Shown here: in pieces, positions 8,913-16,238 of the stretch | Position numbering within the stretch: the first letter of the stretch is position 1 | How the letters are laid out: each line of letters opens with the position of its first letter | Source of the DNA: Actinomycetota bacterium | GTDB lineage: Bacteria; Actinomycetota; Actinomycetes; Nanopelagicales; Nanopelagicaceae | DNA: 64,000 nucleotides | Assembly: GCA_026392935.1 (NCBI GenBank) | Contig: JAPLBE010000017.1 | Location: 34,749-98,748 of the forward strand | Reading direction: 5' to 3' | Program-made: the position numbers and the translations under genes | The notes under the pieces: generated by a model | The model's input: the letters and a program-made list of their open reading frames with translations, nothing else | Told to the model about the DNA's origin: nothing | Databases searched by the model: none

Positions 8913-10390
8913 GAGATGGACAATATCCAATCAATGAACAATCGCACGCCGAAACCGGTTCCGCCTTTAACATTTTCTCCAGCATCAGTTTCACTTCGAC
9001 CTGGCCCTGCAATATCTAGGTGCACCCACCGCGAATCTGCAACAAAATGCTCAAGGTAGAGAGCAGCTGTGACAGAACCAGCTGAATAGTCCCCTTTATC
9101 TGCCGCGTGATTAAGGTCAGCGACATCACTCTCTAATGAATCTATGTAATCATCGACCAAAGGCATGTGCCATACACGTTCACCACTGGACTCACCTAGC
9201 GCTACAAACTGCTGCGCAAGTTTCTTATCTCTTGAATACAGCGCACCATATTGGCGACCTAGACCAAGGGTTGCTGACCCAGTCAGAGTTGCAATATCAA
9301 TCAAATAATCAGGTTCGAGGTTTTCGACAGCGTATGCAAGACCATCTGCAAGAACTAAGCGACCCTCTGCATCTGTGTTAATGATTTCAACAGTCGTGCC
9401 GCCGTACTGGGTAATGACATCTGATGGACGTTGAGATGTTCCAGAGAGAGCATTTTCTGCACACATCATCAATACCGTGACACGTACAAGTGGTTGCAAT
9501 TCTGGAAGAGCACTTATTGTGGCAAGTGCTGCCGCAGCTCCTGCCATATCACTCTTCATGGCAGTCATAAATTCATATGGTCGCTTGAGTGAGACTCCAC
9601 CGATATCAAAAGTAATTCCTTTACCAACGATCACTATGTGCGGGAGTGTCGCTGCAGCGCTTGCTTTCAGACGTGGAATATATGAAAGTTCAATAAATCG
9701 CGGACCTGGATTTGGTGATGAGTTACCTACTGCACGTAATCCACCAAATTTGTTTAACTCTTTCCCTGAAAGTACTTTAATCGCTAGTCCTTTTTCATCG
9801 GCAATCTTCTTTGCTTCCTGCGCCATCCAGAGCGGATTCTTAATATTCGATGGGGTATGAATCAAATCTCGTGCCGTATAGAGAGCCTCTGCAATCACTG
9901 ATGCGCGAGAAACTGCATCATTTTCAAGTGTTGCGATTGCAATTGTTGGAATCTCTGCAGTTTTTTCAGTTTTGAGATTCCATGAGTATGCACCTAAAAG
10001 TGCAGAGACTCCATGAGCCTTAATCTGATCTTTACTCTCGGCGCACAATGAAATTGCTTCTATGGCTTTCCCGCGAATCTTTCTGCCAATAGCTGCACCT
10101 GCTGCTCGAAATGAAGTAAGGCTCTCGTCTCCCAGCCCAACTAGGTAGAGACGATCTACCTGCGAGTCCGAGTGCAGAACGGGAATTTCATACAACTCCC
10201 CTGCTTTGGCAGAAGGTGAAAAGAATGAGACTTCGTCAACGAGATTAACTTCAAAAAACTTTTCAAGAGATTTTAGTATTTTTTTACTGCCTAAAAATGA
10301 AATAACTCCATCTTCTGACTTTGTGAAACCAAGTGCAAGTACATCTGCCCCAACGACGGATTCAAGCTCGGGAGCAACTGCGCGAAGAAT
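8909..10390 (-). CDS. pepA: leucyl aminopeptidase (M17), probably with a non-standard start codon
   Basis: Cytosolic M17 metallo-aminopeptidase releasing N-terminal residues from peptides. The catalytic domain shows GKGITFDIGGVSLK, AMKSDMAGAA and the signature NTDAEGRL. With standard start codons the gene can only begin at TTG 10195 (428 residues), which removes most of the N-terminal domain. The same frame stays open to a TGA at 10415-10417, and the extra residues (ILRAVAPELESVVGADVLAL...) look like a genuine M17 N-domain. No ATG, GTG or TTG exists there, so I extend it to ATT 10388-10390 (493 residues, normal family length). The start is uncertain; the gene identity is not. Confidence 0.85.
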   Translation of the reverse strand: MLRAVAPELESVVGADVLALGFTKSEDGVISFLGSKKILKSLEKFFEVNLVDEVSFFSPSAKAGELYEIPVLHSDSQVDRLYLVGLGDESLTSFRAAGAAIGRKIRGKAIEAISLCAESKDQIKAHGVSALLGAYSWNLKTEKTAEIPTIAIATLENDAVSRASVIAEALYTARDLIHTPSNIKNPLWMAQEAKKIADEKGLAIKVLSGKELNKFGGLRAVGNSSPNPGPRFIELSYIPRLKASAAATLPHIVIVGKGITFDIGGVSLKRPYEFMTAMKSDMAGAAAALATISALPELQPLVRVTVLMMCAENALSGTSQRPSDVITQYGGTTVEIINTDAEGRLVLADGLAYAVENLEPDYLIDIATLTGSATLGLGRQYGALYSRDKKLAQQFVALGESSGERVWHMPLVDDYIDSLESDVADLNHAADKGDYSAGSVTAALYLEHFVADSRWVHLDIAGPGRSETDAGENVKGGTGFGVRLFIDWILSIS

Positions 10391-10403
10391 TTCTAAATCC
10401 GCT

Positions 10404-10583
10404 CTACTTCTTGATCAGAGCAACAGCAGCTTCAAGAGCGGCGCTGAGGTTATTTGCTTCCTGAGGATTGAGTTCGACTACAAGTCGCCCTCCGCCTTCC
10501 AGGGGAATTCGCATGACGAGCGAGCGCGCTTCCTTTGTGACTTCCATAGGACCATCACCAGTACGAGGTTTCATTGCTGCCAT
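10404..10583 (-). CDS. DUF3117 small conserved protein
   Basis: A 59-residue protein beginning MAAMKPRTGDGPMEVTKE and containing RIPLEGGGRLVVELNP, which is the near-invariant DUF3117 sequence of Actinobacteria. Its function is unknown. AAGGAG about 9 nt upstream of ATG 10583 gives a clear ribosome site. The stop lies 13 nt before the proposed pepA start, so the two genes are probably co-transcribed. In mycobacteria a DUF3117 protein lies in the same broad neighbourhood (from memory). Confidence 0.87.
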   Translation of the reverse strand: MAAMKPRTGDGPMEVTKEARSLVMRIPLEGGGRLVVELNPQEANNLSAALEAAVALIKK

Positions 10584-10671
10584 GGTGGGGACTCCTTGTG
10601 AGGTAGCGGGCGGATGCGTGAAGCGAGGGATAAGTATCTCGCAGAATCAGCCCGAGGTGAAATCGAGGGAT

Positions 10672-10863
10672 TTACATGCCCAAAAACGCGGTGAGGCGCT
10701 TCTTTCCACTATCGATGACTGCAATCACTGATTTCTCCGGAACGACGAGTATGTCCGCAATCTCTTGACTGCTCTTTGACCGCAGGTAATGCAACGTCAA
10801 AATGATTCTTTCTTCTTCTGGCAGTGAGGCGAGCAACTGTGCCAAGGTCTGGGGATTGCTCAT
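10672..10863 (-). CDS. stand-alone sigma-70 region 4-like DNA-binding protein
   Basis: A 63-residue protein that is little more than a sigma factor region 4. It has the LASLPEEERIILTLHYL helix pair, then SSQEIADILVVPEKSVIAVI as a helix-turn-helix, then KKRL. Region 2 and the -10-reading domain are absent, and the open frame does not extend upstream. It could be a regulator that binds RNA polymerase or -35-like DNA, or the survivor of a degraded ECF sigma factor. TAATCT ends 7 nt before the ATG, and a tandem repeat overlaps its promoter. Product type is fairly secure; role is unknown. Confidence 0.7.
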   Translation of the reverse strand: MSNPQTLAQLLASLPEEERIILTLHYLRSKSSQEIADILVVPEKSVIAVIDSGKKRLTAFLGM

Positions 10864-10898
10864 ATTTCAAAGATTACTCGGATTTCAATGATTACTCG
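10864..10898 (-). repeat. two tandem 17-bp repeats in the promoter of the region-4 gene
   Basis: On the plus strand the units are ATTTCAAAGATTACTCG (10864-10880) and ATTTCAATGATTACTCG (10882-10898). They differ at one base and have an 18-bp period. The proximal unit contains the predicted -10 box (TAATCT on the minus strand, 10871-10876) and the distal unit falls in the -20 to -35 zone. This is a plausible operator, possibly for autoregulation. Confidence 0.55.
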
Positions 10899-10902
10899 AT
10901 GC

Positions 10903-11352
10903 TTATCGGAAAGAACGAGCAAATTTCAGGAGTGATAAGCGAACCCCAGCATAAAGAAATGGAGCCACGAGCAGAAAAAGTGCTCGTGGGGCAATGATTG
11001 TTTCCGACCAGTCAAACCGAGTTCGATTGGAATTCTCTTGCGTCAAAATGAAAGAACCTGAACCTCTAAGAATTTTTCCATGATGCTCGACATCACATCG
11101 TGATGGTTCATCCCATCGAGTCACTGTCATGAGATCAAGAAGACCAGGAGATTTGATTCTTGGATAAAACTTATAAAGAGGTCCAGTAAAGGCTGCAATT
11201 GAAGTTCCAACTCCAGAAACTTTTTCGGAAGTAACCCAGACTTTAGTCTGGAGCATCCACTCGCCTTGAGAATTCCAATCCGCGATACGGCGCCATACTT
11301 CGATTTGTGGAGCAGGAATTGAAAGTGAAATCGAAAGTTTATGCTCGCCCAT
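10903..11352 (-). CDS. SRPBCC-fold (polyketide cyclase/dehydrase-like) protein
   Basis: A 149-residue START/SRPBCC-type protein. It begins MGEHKLSISLSIPAPQIEVWRRIADW, the usual first strand and helix, and has a hydrophobic C-terminal helix (about 122-145). Such proteins bind lipids, hormones or small hydrophobic ligands; nothing here fixes the ligand. I start at ATG 11352, one base after the LOG stop (TAATATG). The open frame continues upstream inside the LOG gene, but those residues are not family-like. Translational coupling to LOG is likely. Confidence 0.75.
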   Translation of the reverse strand: MGEHKLSISLSIPAPQIEVWRRIADWNSQGEWMLQTKVWVTSEKVSGVGTSIAAFTGPLYKFYPRIKSPGLLDLMTVTRWDEPSRCDVEHHGKILRGSGSFILTQENSNRTRFDWSETIIAPRALFLLVAPFLYAGVRLSLLKFARSFR

Positions 11353-11353
11353 A

Positions 11354-11893
11354 TTATTTCCGACTATGCGCTTTTGAAATTGCTTCATCAACAGTTGTTG
11401 TCCAATGAAGCAAATCGCGCATTCCAGGTTTTACAAACTTCTCTTCCTCAAGATGCTCAACTAGATGATGAAGTGGTTGATAAATTCCGAATGGATCAAG
11501 AATAATCACAGGCTTGTCATGGAACTTTAAATAGCGTCCTACCCAAATTTCAAAGAGTTCTTCTAGGGTTCCAAGGCCTCCAGGTAGCGTGATAAACGCG
11601 TCCGAAAGCTCTTCGATTTTTGCCTTACGAACTCGCATCGAATCAACAACAATTAATTCATCGCTCTCATGATCTGCGAATTCGATATCCACTAACTTCT
11701 GCGGAATTACGCCAATCGTACGTCCACCATTACTGCGCGCTCCCCTGGAAATCGCACCCATCGCAGAAATGTGGCCTCCGCCAGAAACCAACTCAGCTCC
11801 ACTTTCGGCGATTCCCGCTCCGAGTTCGAAGGCTAGATCAATGTACTTCGAATCAATCGAAGGAGACGAGGAGCAAAATACTGCGATACGCAT
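11354..11893 (-). CDS. LOG-family protein (TIGR00730 Rossmann fold)
   Basis: A 179-residue nucleotide-binding protein with SGGGHISAMGA (37-47) and the LOG signature PGGLGTLEE (104-112). Enzymes with this motif hydrolyse nucleotide 5'-monophosphates to base and ribose 5-phosphate, and some activate cytokinins. In bacteria the usual role is nucleotide salvage or detoxification. The second motif and length match the family. TATTCT ends 7 nt before the ATG, and the gene diverges from dapD over only 30 bases. Confidence 0.85.
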   Translation of the reverse strand: MRIAVFCSSSPSIDSKYIDLAFELGAGIAESGAELVSGGGHISAMGAISRGARSNGGRTIGVIPQKLVDIEFADHESDELIVVDSMRVRKAKIEELSDAFITLPGGLGTLEELFEIWVGRYLKFHDKPVIILDPFGIYQPLHHLVEHLEEEKFVKPGMRDLLHWTTTVDEAISKAHSRK

Positions 11894-11900
11894 GATGTAC

Positions 11901-11906
11901 AGAATA
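11901..11906 (-). promoter_or_regulatory. predicted -10 box of LOG gene (leaderless)
   Basis: Minus-strand TATTCT with a 7-nt spacer to ATG 11893. It lies back-to-back with the dapD box. Confidence 0.5.
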
Positions 11907-11911
11907 GGGGT

Positions 11912-11917
11912 TAGGCT
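11912..11917 (+). promoter_or_regulatory. predicted -10 box of dapD (leaderless)
   Basis: TAGGCT ends 6 nt before ATG 11924, with no Shine-Dalgarno sequence between. Confidence 0.5.
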
Positions 11918-11923
11918 TAGAAC

Positions 11924-12841
11924 ATGTCTTCTTTAGCTCACGGCCATGGTGTTGTAACGCTCTCAGGTTCAACGGTACTTGATGTTTGGTTTCCCAATCC
12001 ATCATTAGGCTCACTTACCGGAAATCCAGAGGCATCATTATCAGCTCTTGTCGGAACAGATTCTGTTCGCAATGTACGTAAAGAACTAGTCTCCGTTGAA
12101 ATTGATTTATCTGTTGCTCCAAAAGATGCGATAGATGCCTACCTCCGACTTCACTTACTTTCACATCGCCTTGTAAAACCGCATGGCCAATCGCTAGATG
12201 GAATTTTTGGTCTGCTTTCAAACGTTGTCTGGACATCTGCTGGACCATGCGCTGTTGAGAATTTTGAGTTAACTCGCGCTCGACTTAAAGCGCAATATGG
12301 ACACATAACTGTCTATGGTGTGGATAAATTCCCACGCATGGTTGATTACGTCATTCCTAGCGGTGTCCGTATCGCAGATGCTGATCGTGTTCGTTTAGGT
12401 GCCTATCTTTCATCTGGAACAACTGTGATGCATGAAGGATTTATTAATTTCAATGCAGGCACTCTCGGAACTTCAATGGTCGAAGGTCGAATCTCTGCTG
12501 GTGTCGTCGTGGGAGATGGAACCGATGTTGGTGGTGGCGCCTCAATCATGGGCACGCTCAGTGGTGGTGGAAAGCAAGTTATATCTATCGGCGAAAAATG
12601 CCTGCTGGGTGCTAACTCAGGATTAGGCATTTCACTCGGTGATAACTGCGTCATTGAAGCTGGTACATACATCACTGCAGCTTCGAAAATTACATTGCCG
12701 GATGGCGAAGTTGTAAAAGCCGGAACTCTTTCAGGAGCACATGATGTGTTATTCCGACGCAACTCACTTACAGGTGGATTAGAAGTAGTCGCACGCACTG
12801 GCACATGGGGTGGTCTGAACTCAGTTCTGCACGCTAACTAA
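11924..12841 (+). CDS. dapD: 2,3,4,5-tetrahydropyridine-2,6-dicarboxylate N-succinyltransferase
   Basis: Succinylates tetrahydrodipicolinate in the lysine/diaminopimelate pathway, feeding peptidoglycan and protein synthesis. The 305-residue protein has an N-terminal helical domain and a left-handed beta-helix (about 165-275) with hexapeptide-like repeats including MHEGFINFNAGTLG and MVEGRISAGVVVGDGTDVGGG. Length and sequence match the actinobacterial DapD clade rather than the shorter enterobacterial type. It diverges from LOG. The 3' end overlaps the convergent SpoIID-like gene by 8 nt. Confidence 0.9.
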   Translation: MSSLAHGHGVVTLSGSTVLDVWFPNPSLGSLTGNPEASLSALVGTDSVRNVRKELVSVEIDLSVAPKDAIDAYLRLHLLSHRLVKPHGQSLDGIFGLLSNVVWTSAGPCAVENFELTRARLKAQYGHITVYGVDKFPRMVDYVIPSGVRIADADRVRLGAYLSSGTTVMHEGFINFNAGTLGTSMVEGRISAGVVVGDGTDVGGGASIMGTLSGGGKQVISIGEKCLLGANSGLGISLGDNCVIEAGTYITAASKITLPDGEVVKAGTLSGAHDVLFRRNSLTGGLEVVARTGTWGGLNSVLHAN

Positions 12842-14033
12842 AAGACTGCGCAAGATTGAAATATGGAGAAGGAATTTTCGCTCTACTTCTAAATGTATCT
12901 CCGCGTAACAGTTTGGTAGAACCATTACTAGATGTACCTTTTATATAGGTGACTGCACCGGCAGAATTTCTCGAAATAATTTCAAGTGTGACAATATCTG
13001 CAAGAAGAAATGCTTTTGCTACGATTTCTTGAGTTGCTGATGCTCTCCATTGTGCAAAACGTGGATTCAACTTCGGGTCTAACCCTGCAGGATCTGCCAC
13101 TGATTGTGTGTAAGGGGTTGCCTGACCCCAAGCATCAAATGTCGTTTGAGTAGCACCGCCAGACGACGAAGAGTAATAAGCCTGAATTGGTTTTCCTTGA
13201 TTTAAAATCACGAGGCTGGTTGATGTATCAATGTTTGTTCGCCGAACTGCTGCCTTCCACAACTTTCCAATTTTCGGTTCTGCCTCTTTCGAAAAACCAA
13301 CAAAATTTTGATCTCCGATATGTGAGTAAACATTGCAATCGCACGCACTTCTCGGAGTTCCAATTTTCGCTAGTGCGTATGAGCGAGCTGCAATCGCTTG
13401 CGCCTCGAGTACGGCAGCAGGCCAAGCAGAAGAGACTTCGCTAATTCCCCACAAATATTCGTCGTGAATTGAGAGTGAATTAGTCACTTCTAGGGCTCCA
13501 CCTACAACTTTCACTTGTATCTGGCCATATTTATATCGAACCGGGTTTCCAGGTCCGAAGAAAGTCAAGATTGTATTTGGGGCTCCCCAACGCACAGTGA
13601 GGATTTTTCCATTTACTGCGCCGATTGCAACGCTCTTTCCCTGGATCACAAAGGACGCCATTGTCTGCTGAGGAATAGTCAGCGCTGGCACTGGAGTCGC
13701 AGTTGGTGGAATATCTCCAATGAATACATCAATTTTTGAATTCAATTGCGTTGTTGATACTGAGAAACTTTTTAGAGCTGTTCCAATGTTAACTCGAATT
13801 GTGTGAGTATCGACAACAGGTGCCACAACTACATCTTTGTAGTAGTAGGTAAGTATGGCTGTTGCACTCTCGCCGGCGACAGCTCTGGCTTTAGCACCTA
13901 TTTGGCTCATGCCTACACCGTGCCCGTAACCGGAACCCGTGAATGCAAAACTCACAGGGGCTTGAGCTTGCGCAATTGGGAACTGCGAAAAGAAAAGAAC
14001 GCCAGAGAAGAGAGCTGCCGCTATTTTCTTCAT
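12834..14033 (-). CDS. secreted SpoIID/LytB-domain protein
   Basis: A 399-residue exported protein. The signal peptide (MKKIAAALFSGVLFF, cleavage after AQA near 24) is followed by GSGYGHGVGMSQIGA (33-47). The SpoIID domain shows AIAARSYAL and YYSSSSGG. Sporulation SpoIID is a lytic transglycosylase acting on peptidoglycan glycan strands; relatives in non-sporulating Actinobacteria presumably remodel the wall. I use ATG 14033, 10 nt after the glycosyltransferase stop; the longer open frame lacks a signal peptide at its start. Neighbours are envelope genes. Confidence 0.85.
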   Translation of the reverse strand: MKKIAAALFSGVLFFSQFPIAQAQAPVSFAFTGSGYGHGVGMSQIGAKARAVAGESATAILTYYYKDVVVAPVVDTHTIRVNIGTALKSFSVSTTQLNSKIDVFIGDIPPTATPVPALTIPQQTMASFVIQGKSVAIGAVNGKILTVRWGAPNTILTFFGPGNPVRYKYGQIQVKVVGGALEVTNSLSIHDEYLWGISEVSSAWPAAVLEAQAIAARSYALAKIGTPRSACDCNVYSHIGDQNFVGFSKEAEPKIGKLWKAAVRRTNIDTSTSLVILNQGKPIQAYYSSSSGGATQTTFDAWGQATPYTQSVADPAGLDPKLNPRFAQWRASATQEIVAKAFLLADIVTLEIISRNSAGAVTYIKGTSSNGSTKLLRGDTFRSRAKIPSPYFNLAQSFS

Positions 14034-14043
14034 GATGAGTAAC

Positions 14044-15042
14044 TCATTCGGCTGGAACAAGAGATTTCGGCGAAGTGATGAAACCAGCGCCCCATGCAAA
14101 GTGCATAGTAGGAAGTACGGTCAATAAAATAATGAATTCAAGTATTGATGATGCAATTTTGAGAGATGCAATGAGAACAAAAAAAGCATAAATGGCAGCT
14201 GGAATCAGAAATATGCTGGAAAGAAATGCGCCTAAAAGTAGCGATGAGATAAAACCAGCAAGTGCTACTGGTGGCGCCAAGTACCTATAGTTGATTGTTC
14301 CTGGATGTCTCCTGGAGACAACTCGACGCCAACGCCCGTACTCAAAATATTGTTTTGCGAGAGCTTTGACAGTGGGACGAGGTCGGTAGATTACTTGTAA
14401 GCGTGGGTCAAAATAAACAATGCCGCCCTTTTCTCGCAATCTAAAATTTAACTCCCAATCTTGTGCTCTCGTAAACCGCTCATCAAATCCGCCAATTGCC
14501 ATGAGTGCTTCACGACGAAATGCCCCCAAATAGACGGTATCAACTGGGCCAGCATGCCCACCAGTATGAAAACGAGAAGCGCCAACACCAAATGGACTTC
14601 GCATTGCTCCTGCAACTGCATTCTCAAACTGAGTCGTTCCGTCGGCTGCCATCATGCCGCCGACATTTACAGCACCTGTGGAGATGAGAATTTCTACAAC
14701 GAGTGAAATGTAATTAGAAGGAATTTGTGCATGTCCATCTACGCGCACAACTACAGGATTCTGAGATTTACCGAGTGCAAGATTTAGTCCAGCTGCAGTT
14801 CTACCAGTGGGACTTTCAACAATGACCACTCGTGCATCTGCTTGCGAGAGTCTCTGAGCGATTGAAGCAGTGCGATCACGTGAGGGACCAATTGCCAAGA
14901 TAACCTCAAGTGGGCCTTGATAATCCTGAGAAAGAATTGAGTGCACTGCATTTTCTAAATGTGACTCTTCATTGAGGACGGGAAGAATCACACTGACAGC
15001 AGGGTGCGGTGAGCCAATTAACCCTTGTATTGGTGTCGCCAT
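14044..15042 (-). CDS. family 2 glycosyltransferase with C-terminal membrane helices
   Basis: A 332-residue GT-A enzyme. The N-terminal domain starts VSVILPVLNEESHLENAV (17-34), has the metal-binding RVDGHAQ (about 98-104) and the acceptor-site motif QDWELN. Two to three hydrophobic segments at the C-terminus (about 252-318) anchor it in the membrane. Likely job: adding sugar to a lipid- or wall-linked glycan on the cytosolic face. GGAGGGG precedes the ATG. It lies just upstream of the SpoIID-like gene and diverges from the LCP ligase, forming an envelope cluster. Confidence 0.87.
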   Translation of the reverse strand: MATPIQGLIGSPHPAVSVILPVLNEESHLENAVHSILSQDYQGPLEVILAIGPSRDRTASIAQRLSQADARVVIVESPTGRTAAGLNLALGKSQNPVVVRVDGHAQIPSNYISLVVEILISTGAVNVGGMMAADGTTQFENAVAGAMRSPFGVGASRFHTGGHAGPVDTVYLGAFRREALMAIGGFDERFTRAQDWELNFRLREKGGIVYFDPRLQVIYRPRPTVKALAKQYFEYGRWRRVVSRRHPGTINYRYLAPPVALAGFISSLLLGAFLSSIFLIPAAIYAFFVLIASLKIASSILEFIILLTVLPTMHFAWGAGFITSPKSLVPAE

Positions 15043-15066
15043 AACCCCTCCACGCTATCGTCCAAG

Positions 15067-15072
15067 TACCCT
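15067..15072 (+). promoter_or_regulatory. predicted -10 box of LCP gene (leaderless)
   Basis: TACCCT ends 6 nt before GTG 15079, which supports choosing that GTG as the start. Confidence 0.45.
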
Positions 15073-15078
15073 ACGGAT

Positions 15079-16191
15079 GTGAAAACACGTCGTGCGATAC
15101 GGATAATAACAACACTCTCTGTGAGTATCGTTGTTCTCGCATCGGTCTCTTGGCTTGGATTAGGTCAAGTAAGTGGTCAAATTTCTCGCATTAGTGTTTT
15201 CGGAAACCTTAAGGACCGCCCCGAAAAAACCTCACGGGCAATTAACTACCTCGTCGTGGGCTCTGATTCTCGCGAAGGTTTAAGCATGGCGCAGATTAAG
15301 AAATTGAGAGTTGGTACCACGGCTGTTGCGGCTGGCGGTCGATCAGACACAATGTTCTTAATTCATATAAGTAAAGCTCGAGATGCAGCATTTATCGTCT
15401 CGCTTCCAAGAGATACCTTGGTAAATGTTCCAGCGCATATCAGTCAAGATGGGAAAAGGGATATTCCTGAAAAGCCGGGCAAACTCAATGCAGCTTTCGC
15501 TTTCGGCGGAGCCCCACTTCTTATTCAAACTATTGAAGCAAAGACCAATCTTCAAATTGATCACTACATTGAAGTAAATTTTGCAGGATTCACCGGTGTA
15601 GTCGATGCCCTTGGCGGAATTGAAGTGTGTTCGAAGGTTGCAATTAATGATCCGAAGAGTTACTTGGTCATGAGTGCGGGAACGCACGTACTGGATGGGC
15701 TTGAAGCTCTCAAGTATGTAAGAACCAGAGATTTTGATGGCCGTGGAGATATCGGACGCATGGAACGTCAACAACAATTTGTTAGTGCAGTAGTGCGTAA
15801 AGCCACAAGTAGTGGAACTCTCTTAAATCCGATTAAGCTTGCCAAGTTCTATAACGCAAGTATCTCGACGGTGAAGATGGATGAGAGCCTAGATAAGAAT
15901 GACCTCCTGACTTTGGCTAAACAATTAAGGAATCTTTCATCTGGAAACATTCGCACACTTACAGTTCCGCTCTCTGACCCTAATGGCAGAGTTCCCGGTG
16001 TTGGATCCGTAGTAATTTGGGATGATGAGCTCTCTGCAGATCTCTGGACACGAATTAGAAATGATCAAGCCCTTGTCGACACAATAAAGCCATCACCTAA
16101 AGCAACGAATGGCGCAACGACTGAACCTGAGATAGTTGATAAATTCAAGACCAAAACAGCCGCTGAAAACCCATGTGCGCCGAAGAAATAA
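15079..16191 (+). CDS. LytR-CpsA-Psr (LCP) family cell-wall glycopolymer ligase
   Basis: A membrane-anchored phosphotransferase that attaches lipid-linked glycopolymers to peptidoglycan. The 370-residue protein has a membrane helix (about 7-28) and LCP motifs: LVVGSDSREG, SDTMFLI, SLPRDTLVN, and the arginine-rich RTRDFDGRGDIGRMERQQ. I start at GTG 15079 (fMet-Lys-Thr-Arg-Arg) because a -10 box lies 6 nt upstream and the longer open frame would run into the divergent glycosyltransferase gene. It sits beside a glycosyltransferase, a SpoIID-like protein and a UDP-sugar dehydrogenase. Confidence 0.9.
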   Translation: MKTRRAIRIITTLSVSIVVLASVSWLGLGQVSGQISRISVFGNLKDRPEKTSRAINYLVVGSDSREGLSMAQIKKLRVGTTAVAAGGRSDTMFLIHISKARDAAFIVSLPRDTLVNVPAHISQDGKRDIPEKPGKLNAAFAFGGAPLLIQTIEAKTNLQIDHYIEVNFAGFTGVVDALGGIEVCSKVAINDPKSYLVMSAGTHVLDGLEALKYVRTRDFDGRGDIGRMERQQQFVSAVVRKATSSGTLLNPIKLAKFYNASISTVKMDESLDKNDLLTLAKQLRNLSSGNIRTLTVPLSDPNGRVPGVGSVVIWDDELSADLWTRIRNDQALVDTIKPSPKATNGATTEPEIVDKFKTKTAAENPCAPKK

Positions 16192-16225
16192 CTCGCCGAA
16201 TGCTCGTTATTAAATAAGGCTGCAA

Positions 16226-16231
16226 TAGACT
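16226..16231 (+). promoter_or_regulatory. predicted -10 box of UDP-sugar dehydrogenase gene (leaderless)
   Basis: TAGACT ends 7 nt before ATG 16239. Confidence 0.5.
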
Positions 16232-16238
16232 CCACGCT

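Noticed and set aside
10404..10583. Programmed frameshift joining DUF3117 to pepA
   Set aside because: DUF3117 is full length with a normal stop, there is no slippery site, and pepA has its own N-terminal domain after the stop.
10584..10671. Small RNA or regulatory structure in the gap before DUF3117
   Set aside because: Apart from the AAGGAG ribosome site I see only short, unconvincing inverted repeats.
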